NCBI GenBank assembly: GCA_934597125.1
Contig: CAKTQM010000015.1
Span: forward strand, 1 to 40,159
Direction of reading: 5' to 3'
DNA from: an uncultured Oscillospiraceae bacterium
GTDB taxonomy: Bacteria; Bacillota; Clostridia; Oscillospirales; Oscillospiraceae
Length of the DNA: 40,159 nucleotides
Part shown: piece after piece, positions 25,098-31,978 of the stretch
How the letters are laid out: each line of letters opens with the position of its first letter
Numbering within the stretch: position 1 is the stretch's first letter
The notes under the pieces: model-generated
Told to the model about the DNA's origin: nothing
The model's database searches: none
Seen by the model: the letters and a program-made list of their open reading frames with translations, nothing else
Program-made: the position numbers and the translations under genes

Positions 25098-25129
25098 GAT
25101 AAGTTCCTCCTCAAAATATTGGATAGGTG

Positions 25130-25639
25130 TTATTTCGTATTGACCTGCCGCAGCACGGCACGGCAGACTTCTTCAATGGTTAGATCCGAGGTATCCACGG
25201 TGATATCCGCGGCAGCTTCGTAAGCGCTCCGGCGCTGGGCCATCAGGGCGGCGATGTCCGCCACATTTTTCCTGCCCTGCAGCAACGGGCGCTCATCGCT
25301 GTCCCTGACACGCGCCAGAATCACCTCCGGACGGGCGGTCAGCAGCACCACCGTGCCGCAGCGGCGCATGGCATCCACATTTTCCTGCCGCGTGGCGACC
25401 CCGCCGCCGCAGGAGACAAGACAGGCGTTTTCGGCGGCCAGCCCTGTCAGCAGCGCCGTTTCACACTGCCGGAAGTGCGCCTCACCCTTCCGGGCGAAGA
25501 TATCCGGAATGTTCATGCCCTCCTGCCGGGCGATTTCATCGTCCATCTCCATGACCGGCAGCCCCAGCATCCGCCCCAGCGCGGCGGAGACGGAGGTCTT
25601 GCCTGTGCCCATAAAGCCGATAAAAAACAGTGTTTTCAT
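25130..25639 (-). CDS. aroK: Shikimate kinase
   Basis: A 169-residue P-loop kinase making shikimate 3-phosphate from shikimate and ATP. Walker A is GFMGTGKTS (about 8-16), then EMDDEI (the DxD-type site), HFRQCETALL with the substrate-binding Arg and Glu, SCGGGV (GGG motif) and the lid arginine in DERPLLQ. All catalytic residues are present. It starts two bases from the MFS stop, so the pair are coupled. A biosynthetic kinase in a transport/catabolic operon is unusual; it could feed imported shikimate into aromatic amino acid synthesis. Confidence 0.93.
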   Translation of the reverse strand: MKTLFFIGFMGTGKTSVSAALGRMLGLPVMEMDDEIARQEGMNIPDIFARKGEAHFRQCETALLTGLAAENACLVSCGGGVATRQENVDAMRRCGTVVLLTARPEVILARVRDSDERPLLQGRKNVADIAALMAQRRSAYEAAADITVDTSDLTIEEVCRAVLRQVNTK

Positions 25640-25640
25640 G

Positions 25641-26861
25641 TTACTTCTCCAGCGCGGCGCGCTCCCGCTTCTGACAGATGTTCAGGTATACCGCCAGCAG
25701 GATGCCCACCAGCGTCACCGCCATGTTGAACAACACCACCAGTCGGGGGCCGTTGACGCCGCCCACGCGGGTCAGCACGCCGGCCACGCTGATCACGATA
25801 TAGTTGGCTACGCTGGAGGAGATCATCACGATAGAGGTAATGACACCCCGGTTCTTGGGGAACATCTCATTTGCCACCGCTGTCACCAGCTGCAGCACGC
25901 CGCCCGCGGCGAAGAAGCCCAGCAGGAAGCCGCCCGCCAGACACATGATCGGCTTCTGAATGAAATAGATAGCCGCCAGCGTCACCAGCGCCACGCTGGG
26001 ATAGAGCACCAGGATCCTGGCAGGCTCCACATTCCGCTTCAGCAGCGCCGCGCTGACAAACAGCGCCACAACGATGCCGACCGAATAGAAGGACTGAATC
26101 TTGCTGGGATCCGCCAGACCGTACAGGGTGCCCAGCTCCTGGTTGCAATTCATCCACAGCATAAAGGTGGTGGAGGTGGTAAAGCCCAGACACACCAGCA
26201 CAATGGCCGCGGGGGTGAAGTGCATCTTTTCACGTTTCTGTCCCTGCACCTTTACCGCCTTTTCAAAGGGCGGGAAGGGTAGGAAAGTCAGCAGTACGCC
26301 ATCGGCAATGATGATCACCGCCGTTGCGATGAAGATGGTGCGGAAGGGCAGTTGGTGCGCCGCCACAAAGCCAATGGCGAAGGGCAGCAGAAACTGTGCA
26401 ATGGAGATTGCCAGTTTAGTGAAAATGTTGGCGATGGTGCCCTTTTCCTTGAAGATCTCCATACAGGAGGGGGTGATGCTGGTGTCCAGGAAGGAGTTGG
26501 CCATGCCGCTGACCACCGCCAGCGCGTAGCCCACATACAGGTTGGGGGCAAAGGTGATGCCCAGCAGGAAGATGGCATACAGTCCGCAGCCGATCAGGGC
26601 AGAGAGCCGCCGCCCCAGCCGGTCACTGAGCGGGCCGGCCACCGGAAAGGCGATCAGGCGGCCCAACCCGATGGCGGCGATGACCGCCACCACGCCGGAA
26701 ACGTCATAGCTGCCGTCGGTCAGTGTCGATGCCCCCCACAGGGCGGCGAAGTTCTGCTTGTACTGCCCCATAATGGTGGCGGCCACACCCAGAACGAAAT
26801 AGGTGATGTACAGGGCCAGCGCCGTGGGGTAATACTTGCGGGAGTCCACAGTCTGGTTCAT
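25641..26861 (-). CDS. MFS transporter, probable quinate/shikimate permease
   Basis: A 406-residue protein with 12 helices in two halves. The loop 2-3 signature is GPLSDRLGRRLSALIG and the start of the second half follows the basic loop VKVQGQKREKM. The N-terminal SRKYYPTALALYITYFVLGV is typical of MFS proteins next to AroE-like genes in Firmicutes. It lies in the middle of the operon, between the second dehydrogenase and the shikimate kinase. The substrate is inferred from these neighbours. Confidence 0.88.
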   Translation of the reverse strand: MNQTVDSRKYYPTALALYITYFVLGVAATIMGQYKQNFAALWGASTLTDGSYDVSGVVAVIAAIGLGRLIAFPVAGPLSDRLGRRLSALIGCGLYAIFLLGITFAPNLYVGYALAVVSGMANSFLDTSITPSCMEIFKEKGTIANIFTKLAISIAQFLLPFAIGFVAAHQLPFRTIFIATAVIIIADGVLLTFLPFPPFEKAVKVQGQKREKMHFTPAAIVLVCLGFTTSTTFMLWMNCNQELGTLYGLADPSKIQSFYSVGIVVALFVSAALLKRNVEPARILVLYPSVALVTLAAIYFIQKPIMCLAGGFLLGFFAAGGVLQLVTAVANEMFPKNRGVITSIVMISSSVANYIVISVAGVLTRVGGVNGPRLVVLFNMAVTLVGILLAVYLNICQKRERAALEK

Positions 26862-26893
26862 GGTGATGTTCCTTTCTCTTCTCTTTATTGTTG

Positions 26894-27763
26894 TCAGGCG
26901 TACAGAAGTGCCCGTATCTCCTCAATCGGCATCTCCAGGCCGCTGTACAGCCGGAAGGCTTCCGCTCCCTGGCACAGCAGCATGCCAAGCCCGTCGCAGG
27001 TGCGGCATCCGGCGGCTTTGGCGTTCCGCAGAAGCTTCGTCTCCGGCGGGGCATAGACCACATCGGTCACCGCCAGCTCCGGCCGGAACCAGCTTCGGTC
27101 TGTGATAATACTGCGCTCCACCTCCGGTGCCATGCCCACCCGCGTGGCGTTGGAGAGAATGTCACAGCGGCTGACCGCCTCGCATAGATCATCCTTGTTG
27201 TCCAGATCGTGCAGGGACAGCGTACATTCCGGTGCGGCCTCGGTGATGTTTTTCAGTGTCTGTGCCACACGGGGCCAGAACTCGTCCCGCCGGTTGAACA
27301 CCGCGATCTCCGCCGCGCCCTCCAGCGCCGCCTGACCCGCGATGGCCGAGGCGGCTCCGCCGCCGCCCAGCAGCACGATCCGTTTGCCCTTTACCTCCAC
27401 ACCGCTGCGCCGCAGGTTCTGGGTATAGCCCATGCCGTCGGTGTTGTACCCCGTCAGCACGCCGCCATCGTTGACGATCACGTTTACCGCGCCGATGGCC
27501 CGCGCCTCCGGCGACAGCCTGTCCAGATACGGGATCACCGCGTTCTTGCAGGGCATGGTTACATTGGCGCCCCGCATATGCAATGTGCGGATGGCCTGCA
27601 CCGCCGCGCCCGCCTTCTCCTGTGTTACGTCAAAGGCCAGATACGCCCAGTCAAGTCCGTACTTGGCGAAGCAGTGGTTATACATGGCTGGGGATTTGGA
27701 ATGTGCCACCGGCGTTCCGATCAGTCCCAGCATGGTAGTGGTTCCTGAGAGCTGCACGCTCAT
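26894..27763 (-). CDS. Quinate/shikimate dehydrogenase, YdiB-like (copy 2)
   Basis: A 289-residue AroE-superfamily protein and the first gene of the operon. SKSPAMYN, NVTMPCKNAV and GYNTDGMGY form the substrate site. The cofactor site is VLLGGGGAASA followed by FNRRDEFW, almost the same as in E. coli YdiB, so NAD(H) use and a role in oxidising quinate or shikimate are likely. It is clearly a paralogue of copy 1, with the same C-terminal GMLLCQGAEAFRLYSGLEMP, where Trp of copy 1 is Cys. The ATG at 27763 directly follows GAGGAGG(C); the longer open frame upstream crosses the regulatory region and was rejected. Confidence 0.92.
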   Translation of the reverse strand: MSVQLSGTTTMLGLIGTPVAHSKSPAMYNHCFAKYGLDWAYLAFDVTQEKAGAAVQAIRTLHMRGANVTMPCKNAVIPYLDRLSPEARAIGAVNVIVNDGGVLTGYNTDGMGYTQNLRRSGVEVKGKRIVLLGGGGAASAIAGQAALEGAAEIAVFNRRDEFWPRVAQTLKNITEAAPECTLSLHDLDNKDDLCEAVSRCDILSNATRVGMAPEVERSIITDRSWFRPELAVTDVVYAPPETKLLRNAKAAGCRTCDGLGMLLCQGAEAFRLYSGLEMPIEEIRALLYA

Positions 27764-27861
27764 CGCCTCCTCTTTGCCGCCGTCTGCGCGGCGGCTCGTG
27801 TTGTCTGGCTCCACTGTACTGCAATGCCAAAGAATTAACAAATCAATTTTTTTCACAAAAC

Positions 27862-27893
27862 CCATAGATTTCCTTTATGGTTTGTTGTATACT
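27862..27893 (+). promoter_or_regulatory. LysR-type operator and lysR -10 element
   Basis: CCATA-N9-TATGG (27862-27880) is an inverted repeat containing the classic T-N11-A of LysR-type boxes. The lysR -10 TATACT (27888-27893) follows eight bases later with only a weak -35 inside the box. This fits autoregulation and control of the divergent operon starting at 27763. No convincing minus-strand promoter was found in the 158-bp gap. Confidence 0.6.
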
Positions 27894-27921
27894 TAGTGCA
27901 GGGAAAGGAAGGTATAGCGGT

Positions 27922-28803
27922 ATGAATTTGTTACATTTGCGCTACTTTGTGGAGCTGGCCCACACCCAGCACTATACACGGGCGGCCGAGCAGCTGTGCA
28001 TCACCCAGCCCAGCCTGAGCCACGCCATTGCTCAGATGGAGGGGGAGCTGGGGGTTCCCCTGTTTGAAAAACGGGGCCGCAACGTGGCGCTGACCCATTT
28101 CGGCCAGCAGTTTTTGGCCTGCGCCCAACAATCGCTGGCTACGCTGGATGACGGCGTGGAGGCCCTGCAGCGGGTGGGACGGGGTGAAGGCGTGATCCGT
28201 CTGGGTCTGCTGCGGACGCTGGGGGTGGATTTCGTGCCGGGGCTGGCCGCCCGTTTTCTGGCGGCCAATCCGGAGAAAAATATCCGCTTTACCTTCCATA
28301 CCGGCGTTACCAGCCAGCTGTTAGAGGGGCTGCTGGCGCACCGGTACGATCTGGTGTTCTCCTCCCGTCCCGCGCCGGAGATGGGCTTGACCTCCATTCC
28401 CGTGGAGCAGCAGGATCTGGTGCTGATCGTGCCCCGCAGTCACCCGCTGGCGCGTCTGCACACTGTGGATCTGGCGGACACGCTGCCCTATCCCCAGGTG
28501 TATTTCAGCAAGGGCAGCGGTCTGCGGGATGTGATCGACGGACTGTTCGACCAGATCGGTGAAAGTCCCCATATTGCCTATGAGACCGAGGAGGATCAGG
28601 TGATCGCAGGACTGGTGGCCCACGGCTTCGGTATTGCCGTGGTGCCCTATATGGAGATGCTGCTGCGGCTGGAGGTAAAGATCATTCAGATCGTCCATCC
28701 GGTGTGGGAGCGGAATTTCTATATGGTCAGTGACGACCGTTCTTTCCAATCCCCTGCGGTGCGACAGTTTCGGCAGTTCATTCTGGACGGAACGTCATTG
28801 TAG
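27922..28803 (+). CDS. LysR-type regulator of the quinate/shikimate operon
   Basis: A 293-residue LysR-type transcriptional regulator. The winged helix-turn-helix fills residues 1-60 (LRYFVELAHTQHYTRAAEQL, then ITQPSLSHAIAQMEGELGV). The rest is the two-lobed inducer domain, of the CynR/YofA-like clostridial group. It is transcribed divergently from the six-gene operon with a LysR box between them, which is the usual arrangement for an activator responding to a pathway compound. In Listeria a LysR protein, QuiR, controls similar genes in response to shikimate. Confidence 0.93.
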   Translation: MNLLHLRYFVELAHTQHYTRAAEQLCITQPSLSHAIAQMEGELGVPLFEKRGRNVALTHFGQQFLACAQQSLATLDDGVEALQRVGRGEGVIRLGLLRTLGVDFVPGLAARFLAANPEKNIRFTFHTGVTSQLLEGLLAHRYDLVFSSRPAPEMGLTSIPVEQQDLVLIVPRSHPLARLHTVDLADTLPYPQVYFSKGSGLRDVIDGLFDQIGESPHIAYETEEDQVIAGLVAHGFGIAVVPYMEMLLRLEVKIIQIVHPVWERNFYMVSDDRSFQSPAVRQFRQFILDGTSL

Positions 28804-28876
28804 ATCTGCCCAAATACACGGCATCATATTTGAACGTATAGATCGTTTCTATGAGTTTTATGAGAAAAATGCATAA

Positions 28877-28912
28877 AAAAAGCGGCTGTTGCGGAAGAAA
28901 CAGCCGCTTTTT
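28877..28912 (+). terminator. Terminator after lysR
   Basis: A perfect 14-bp stem AAAAAGCGGCTGTT/AACAGCCGCTTTTT with an 8-nt loop. The stem itself supplies the T-run. Confidence 0.85.
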
Positions 28913-28929
28913 GCGAAAAAAACGAAAGT

Positions 28930-28965
28930 AAAAGGGACAACACGCCTTTGCGTGTCGTCCCTTTT
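28930..28965 (-). terminator. Terminator of the small membrane-protein gene
   Basis: A 16-bp stem with one mismatch (28930-28945 with 28950-28965, 4-nt loop) lies 46 bp past the stop at 29012 on the minus strand. A-rich and T-rich ends suggest it can act in both directions. Confidence 0.75.
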
Positions 28966-29011
28966 GTGTGTTGGGATGCGTGAAGAGAAAACAAATCAAT
29001 GGAAACGTCTC

Positions 29012-29236
29012 TTACACAGCGGCGTGAGCGCTGCGGCGGGCGGTGTGCTCTTCATAGTCCAGCTCCAGCAGTCCGGCCTTGCCGGCAGCCCATGCGGCCA
29101 CTGCGCCGAACACAACAGGCAGATAATAGCCGGCCTGGCGGATAGGCTCGTCAGCGGCAGTCATCAGGAAAGAGGTGGCAACCACCAGGATCAGAGAGAC
29201 GATAGCGGTCAGGATGTAGGTATTGATGTTCTTCAT
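29012..29236 (-). CDS. Small two-helix membrane protein
   Basis: A 74-residue protein with two helices: YILTAIVSLILVVATSFL (about 6-25) and GYYLPVVFGAVAAWAAG (about 36-52). A charged tail, LDYEEHTARRSAHAAV, follows. No family was recognised. The ATG at 29236 has AAGGAGG eight bases upstream. It is monocistronic with its own promoter and terminator. The promoter lies between two long perfect inverted repeats (29260-29273 and 29343-29356), which is unusual. Confidence 0.72.
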   Translation of the reverse strand: MKNINTYILTAIVSLILVVATSFLMTAADEPIRQAGYYLPVVFGAVAAWAAGKAGLLELDYEEHTARRSAHAAV

Positions 29237-29259
29237 GGTAAATTCCTCCTTGAAGTGAA

Positions 29260-29356
29260 GTGTTGTTATATTCTGGCTTTTGTGGGTTCCTTTGTCTTTG
29301 TGGCTGTATCGTAAAACTTTTAACAAGAAAAGTAAAGCTACGGAATATAACAACAC
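29260..29356. repeat. 14-bp perfect inverted repeats bracketing a promoter
   Basis: GTGTTGTTATATTC (29260-29273) and GAATATAACAACAC (29343-29356) are exact reverse complements, 69 bp apart. The inner DNA is AT-rich and holds the promoter of the small gene at 29012-29236. No target-site duplication is visible at the ends. Confidence 0.7.
29308..29336 (-). promoter_or_regulatory. Promoter of the small membrane-protein gene
   Basis: On the minus strand TTTACT (29336-29331) and TACGAT (29313-29308) are spaced by 17 nt. It is a modest match to sigma-A sites. Confidence 0.4.
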
Positions 29357-29381
29357 ATGTCAGTAATATTGCCAGCAAAAC

Positions 29382-29414
29382 CGGGCGCCGACATCCCACG
29401 GATGCCGGCGCCCG
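29382..29414 (-). terminator. Terminator of the iclR-mog unit
   Basis: A 15-bp stem with one G-U type pair (29382-29396 with 29400-29414, 3-nt loop) begins 18 bp past the mog stop. On the minus strand it is followed by GTTTTGC. Confidence 0.7.
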
Positions 29415-29431
29415 ATTGATGATCGGTCACA

Positions 29432-29914
29432 TTATTTGTGCCCTTCGGCGGCGATCATGTGCATGGCATGCTCCAGAGCGTCGATAACGGCGGACAGGTT
29501 TTCCCGCGCCGCCTTCTCGGAGCCGGGCAGGTTGATGATGAGACTGCGGCTCCGTGTGCCCGCCACGGCGCGGGACAGCATGGCGCGAGGGGTGATCTTC
29601 AACCCCTCTACCCACATGGCCACGGGAATGGCGCGGATCTCGCGATCCAGCACGGCCAGCGTGGCCTCCGGAGTCACATCACGGGGAGAGAGCCCCGTGC
29701 CGCCGGTGGTGATGATCAGGTCGATATGCTGCTCATCGGCGCAGGAGCAAAGCGCCGCCTGAATCTGCGCCTGCTCATCCGGCACGATGGCGGTGTGAAC
29801 AACGGCAAAACCTGCCTCCTCCAGCATCCCGCGGACGGCGGGGCCGCTGGTGTCCTGACAGAGTCCCTGGCTGCCCAGATCACTGACGGTGATAACAGCT
29901 GCGGTGTAATTCAT
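29432..29914 (-). CDS. MogA/MoaB-family molybdenum cofactor protein
   Basis: A 160-residue protein of the family that adenylylates molybdopterin before metal insertion. Motifs are AAVITVSDLGSQG, IITTGGTGLSPRDVTPEA and the C-terminal INLPGSEKAARENL. Whether it is functionally MogA or MoaB cannot be separated by motif alone. Its ATG overlaps the IclR stop (ATGA), so the two are coupled. It faces the divergent molybdopterin-binding protein and modABC genes, giving a clear molybdenum context. Confidence 0.93.
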   Translation of the reverse strand: MNYTAAVITVSDLGSQGLCQDTSGPAVRGMLEEAGFAVVHTAIVPDEQAQIQAALCSCADEQHIDLIITTGGTGLSPRDVTPEATLAVLDREIRAIPVAMWVEGLKITPRAMLSRAVAGTRSRSLIINLPGSEKAARENLSAVIDALEHAMHMIAAEGHK

Positions 29915-30687
29915 AAGGTGCCCTCCTGTTTTTGATAGCCAAGTGAAGTTGAGATCATGGACGCCGTGGCGCAGACACGTTTCACGGCTGTGTAGAATTC
30001 ATCGGAATGTGTGCTGCGGAACATGCCGATCACGCCGACGGCATACCGCACCTTGCCCTCCACCGTATAGACCGGGGCGGAGATGGAGCGCAGGCCGATC
30101 TTGTACTCGCCGTTTTCAATGGCGTAGCCATTGGCGCGGCATGTTTCGACCTCCTGCATCAGGGCGGGCGGATCGGTGATGGTATGGGGCGTAAACTGCG
30201 TCATGGGCTGGGCGTACAGCAGCGCCTCCGCCCCGGCGCGGGACATGTGGGCCAGAAACACCTTGCCCTGAGACGTGCAATAGATGGGCAGCCGCGCGCC
30301 GACCTCCGACACGATGCGCAGCTTGTCCCGCGCTTCTACCTGATCCAGCGTGATCACACTACCACCCTCGCAGATAGAGAGCATCACGGAGGCGCAGGTC
30401 TGCTGGGAGAGCAGCTCCATATAGGGCCGCGCCACCAGCGAAACATCCCAGGAGCGCTCCACCTGCCGGCCATATTCAAACAACCGCAGCCCCAGCGTGT
30501 ATTTTCCCTCCGGCGTCTGCATGATGACGCCGTATTCCCGCATGGTAGTCACAAGGCCGAACACGGTACTCTTGGGATAGCCGCTGCGCTGTGCCAGCTC
30601 CGTCAGCGATTGGGGACTGCCCGTCTGGCTCAGCAGCTGCAGCAGCTCCATGGCCTTGGCGACGGACAGAATGGTGTTTCCATCCAA
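29911..30687 (-). CDS. IclR-family regulator of the molybdenum region
   Basis: A 258-residue regulator. The N-terminal winged helix (ILSVAKAMELLQLLSQ, SLTELAQRSGYPKSTVFGLV) is followed by the IclR effector domain, with ARLPIYCTSQGKVFLAHM and a C-terminal GLRSISAPVY. An ATG at 30774 would add 29 residues, but the promoter TTGACA-17-TATGAT lies inside that stretch. The TTG at 30687 with GAGGTGATC six bases before it is therefore the likely start. It is coupled to the mog gene by a four-base overlap. Control of molybdenum genes by an IclR protein is not the textbook pattern (ModE is). Confidence 0.88.
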   Translation of the reverse strand: MDGNTILSVAKAMELLQLLSQTGSPQSLTELAQRSGYPKSTVFGLVTTMREYGVIMQTPEGKYTLGLRLFEYGRQVERSWDVSLVARPYMELLSQQTCASVMLSICEGGSVITLDQVEARDKLRIVSEVGARLPIYCTSQGKVFLAHMSRAGAEALLYAQPMTQFTPHTITDPPALMQEVETCRANGYAIENGEYKIGLRSISAPVYTVEGKVRYAVGVIGMFRSTHSDEFYTAVKRVCATASMISTSLGYQKQEGTL

Positions 30688-30711
30688 TACGATCACCTCG
30701 CTTCTGTCTGT

Positions 30712-30740
30712 ATCATAGCGAATCCGCAATGTTCTGTCAA
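30712..30740 (-). promoter_or_regulatory. Promoter of iclR-mog
   Basis: On the minus strand a perfect TTGACA (30740-30735) and TATGAT (30717-30712) are spaced by 17 nt. It places transcription just before the GAGGTG site of the TTG start. Confidence 0.82.
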
Positions 30741-30746
30741 TATAAT

Positions 30747-30780
30747 CCGACAAAATCGGTCTAATGTGCGACATTGTCGG
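30747..30780. promoter_or_regulatory. Candidate IclR operator between divergent promoters
   Basis: CCGACAAAATCG (30747-30758) and CGACATTGTCGG (30769-30780) form an inverted repeat matching at 10 of 12 positions. It lies exactly between the -35 elements at 30740 and 30790, so one bound protein could affect both promoters. Confidence 0.6.
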
Positions 30781-30789
30781 ACAAAAGGC

Positions 30790-30818
30790 TTGCGAGAATC
30801 AGCGGCATTTGCTACAAT
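30790..30818 (+). promoter_or_regulatory. Promoter of the molybdopterin-binding protein gene
   Basis: TTGCGA (30790-30795) and TACAAT (30813-30818) are spaced by 17 nt, 40 bp before the start at 30858. Confidence 0.68.
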
Positions 30819-30857
30819 ATCCCTGTATTTTTGGCATGCGGCGCGGGAGGTGCGGGA

Positions 30858-31877
30858 ATGAAGCTGATTAAGACGCAGGACGCAGTGGGCCATGTGCTGT
30901 GCCATGACCTGACCCAGATCATCAAGGACGAATACAAAGATGCCCGCTTCCGTAAGGGCCGTGTGGTGACGGCGGAGGATATCCCCGTGCTGCTGAGTAT
31001 GGGGAAAGAAAACCTCTATATCTACGAGATGACTCCCGGCATGATGCATGAAAATGACGCGGCGGAGTGTCTGCTGGCCCTCTGCGCCAATGACAACATG
31101 ACCCGCACCGAGGTGAAAGAGGGCAAGATCGAGCTGAAAGCCGCCTGCGACGGTCTGTTCCGTGTAAAGAGCGAGAAGCTTCTTGCCGTCAACTCCCAGG
31201 AGGATATCATGATCGCCACACGCAAGGGCAATACCCCCGTGCGAAAGGGCGATAAGCTGGCGGGCATGCGCGTGATCCCTCTGATTATAGAGGAGGAAAA
31301 GCTGCAGATGGCGGAGCAGGCCGCGGGCGATGAGCCGCTGCTGGAGCTGCTGCCCTATACGAAAAAGACCGCCTGCATCGTAACCACCGGCAACGAGGTG
31401 AAAAAAGGCGTTATACAGGATACCTTTACACCGGTGGTGATTGACAAGCTGAAAGCCTACGGCATCGAGACTATCGCCACCGTGCAGTCCGGAGATGGCG
31501 TGGAAAACGTGCGGGATGCGGTGTTGGCCATGCGGGAAAAAGCGCCGGATATGATCCTGTGTACCGGCGGCATGAGCGTGGATCCCGATGACAACACACC
31601 CGGCGGCATTCGCGCCAGCGGCGCGCGTATCGTGTGCTACGGCGCACCGGTGCTGCCCGGCGCCATGTTCCTGCTGGGATATTTTGAAGATGGCATGCCC
31701 ATGATGGGCCTGCCGGGCTGCGTGATGTACGCCAGCGCGACGATCTTTGATCTGGTGCTGCCGCGCATTGCCGCGGGCGTTCCGGTTACCCGTGCGGATG
31801 TAGTGGCTTTGGGCGAGGGCGGCCTGTGCCTGGGCTGCAGGGAATGTCATTATCCCATCTGCCCCTTTGGAAAATGA
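30858..31877 (+). CDS. Molybdopterin-binding protein with Cys-rich tail
   Basis: A 339-residue protein with a MoCF-type molybdopterin-binding domain at about 170-310: ACIVTTGNEVKKG, the LCTGGMSVDPDDNTPGGIR loop and MMGLPGCVMYA. The N-terminal half (VGHVLCHDLTQI, FRKGRVVTAED) resembles the MoeA-like region. The last 16 residues, CLGCRECHYPICPFGK, hold four cysteines and a histidine and could bind a metal. It is probably involved in cofactor maturation rather than being a full MoeA, being shorter than that protein. The start ATG at 30858 has GGGAGG seven bases upstream; in-frame codons before it cover the promoter. Confidence 0.88.
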   Translation: MKLIKTQDAVGHVLCHDLTQIIKDEYKDARFRKGRVVTAEDIPVLLSMGKENLYIYEMTPGMMHENDAAECLLALCANDNMTRTEVKEGKIELKAACDGLFRVKSEKLLAVNSQEDIMIATRKGNTPVRKGDKLAGMRVIPLIIEEEKLQMAEQAAGDEPLLELLPYTKKTACIVTTGNEVKKGVIQDTFTPVVIDKLKAYGIETIATVQSGDGVENVRDAVLAMREKAPDMILCTGGMSVDPDDNTPGGIRASGARIVCYGAPVLPGAMFLLGYFEDGMPMMGLPGCVMYASATIFDLVLPRIAAGVPVTRADVVALGEGGLCLGCRECHYPICPFGK

Positions 31878-31881
31878 TCCT

Positions 31882-31909
31882 TCATGTACCCGAACGGGTA
31901 CATGATTTT
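31882..31909 (+). promoter_or_regulatory. Perfect palindrome before modA (operator or terminator)
   Basis: TCATGTACCCG-AA-CGGGTACATGA is a perfect 24-bp palindrome followed by TTTT (31906-31909), four bp past the upstream stop. The two-base centre suits an operator; the T-run suits a terminator. A TATGAT lies downstream at about 31940 and may be the modA -10. Confidence 0.55.
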
Positions 31910-31978
31910 GAAAACCGTTATCCTCACAAAAGAATTGCGATATGATAAAATAGAAACATCAAGAAAGGAAAACCCAAG

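Noticed and set aside
23348..25639. Reading the operon as the aromatic amino acid biosynthesis cluster.
   Set aside because: Two YdiB-like dehydrogenases, a permease, a LysR gene and a flavoprotein are present, while aroA, aroB, aroC and aroF are absent.
30741..31978. A Moco riboswitch upstream of the molybdopterin-binding protein or modA genes.
   Set aside because: The leaders are short (about 35-90 nt) and show only protein-operator-like palindromes, not the multi-stem Moco fold.
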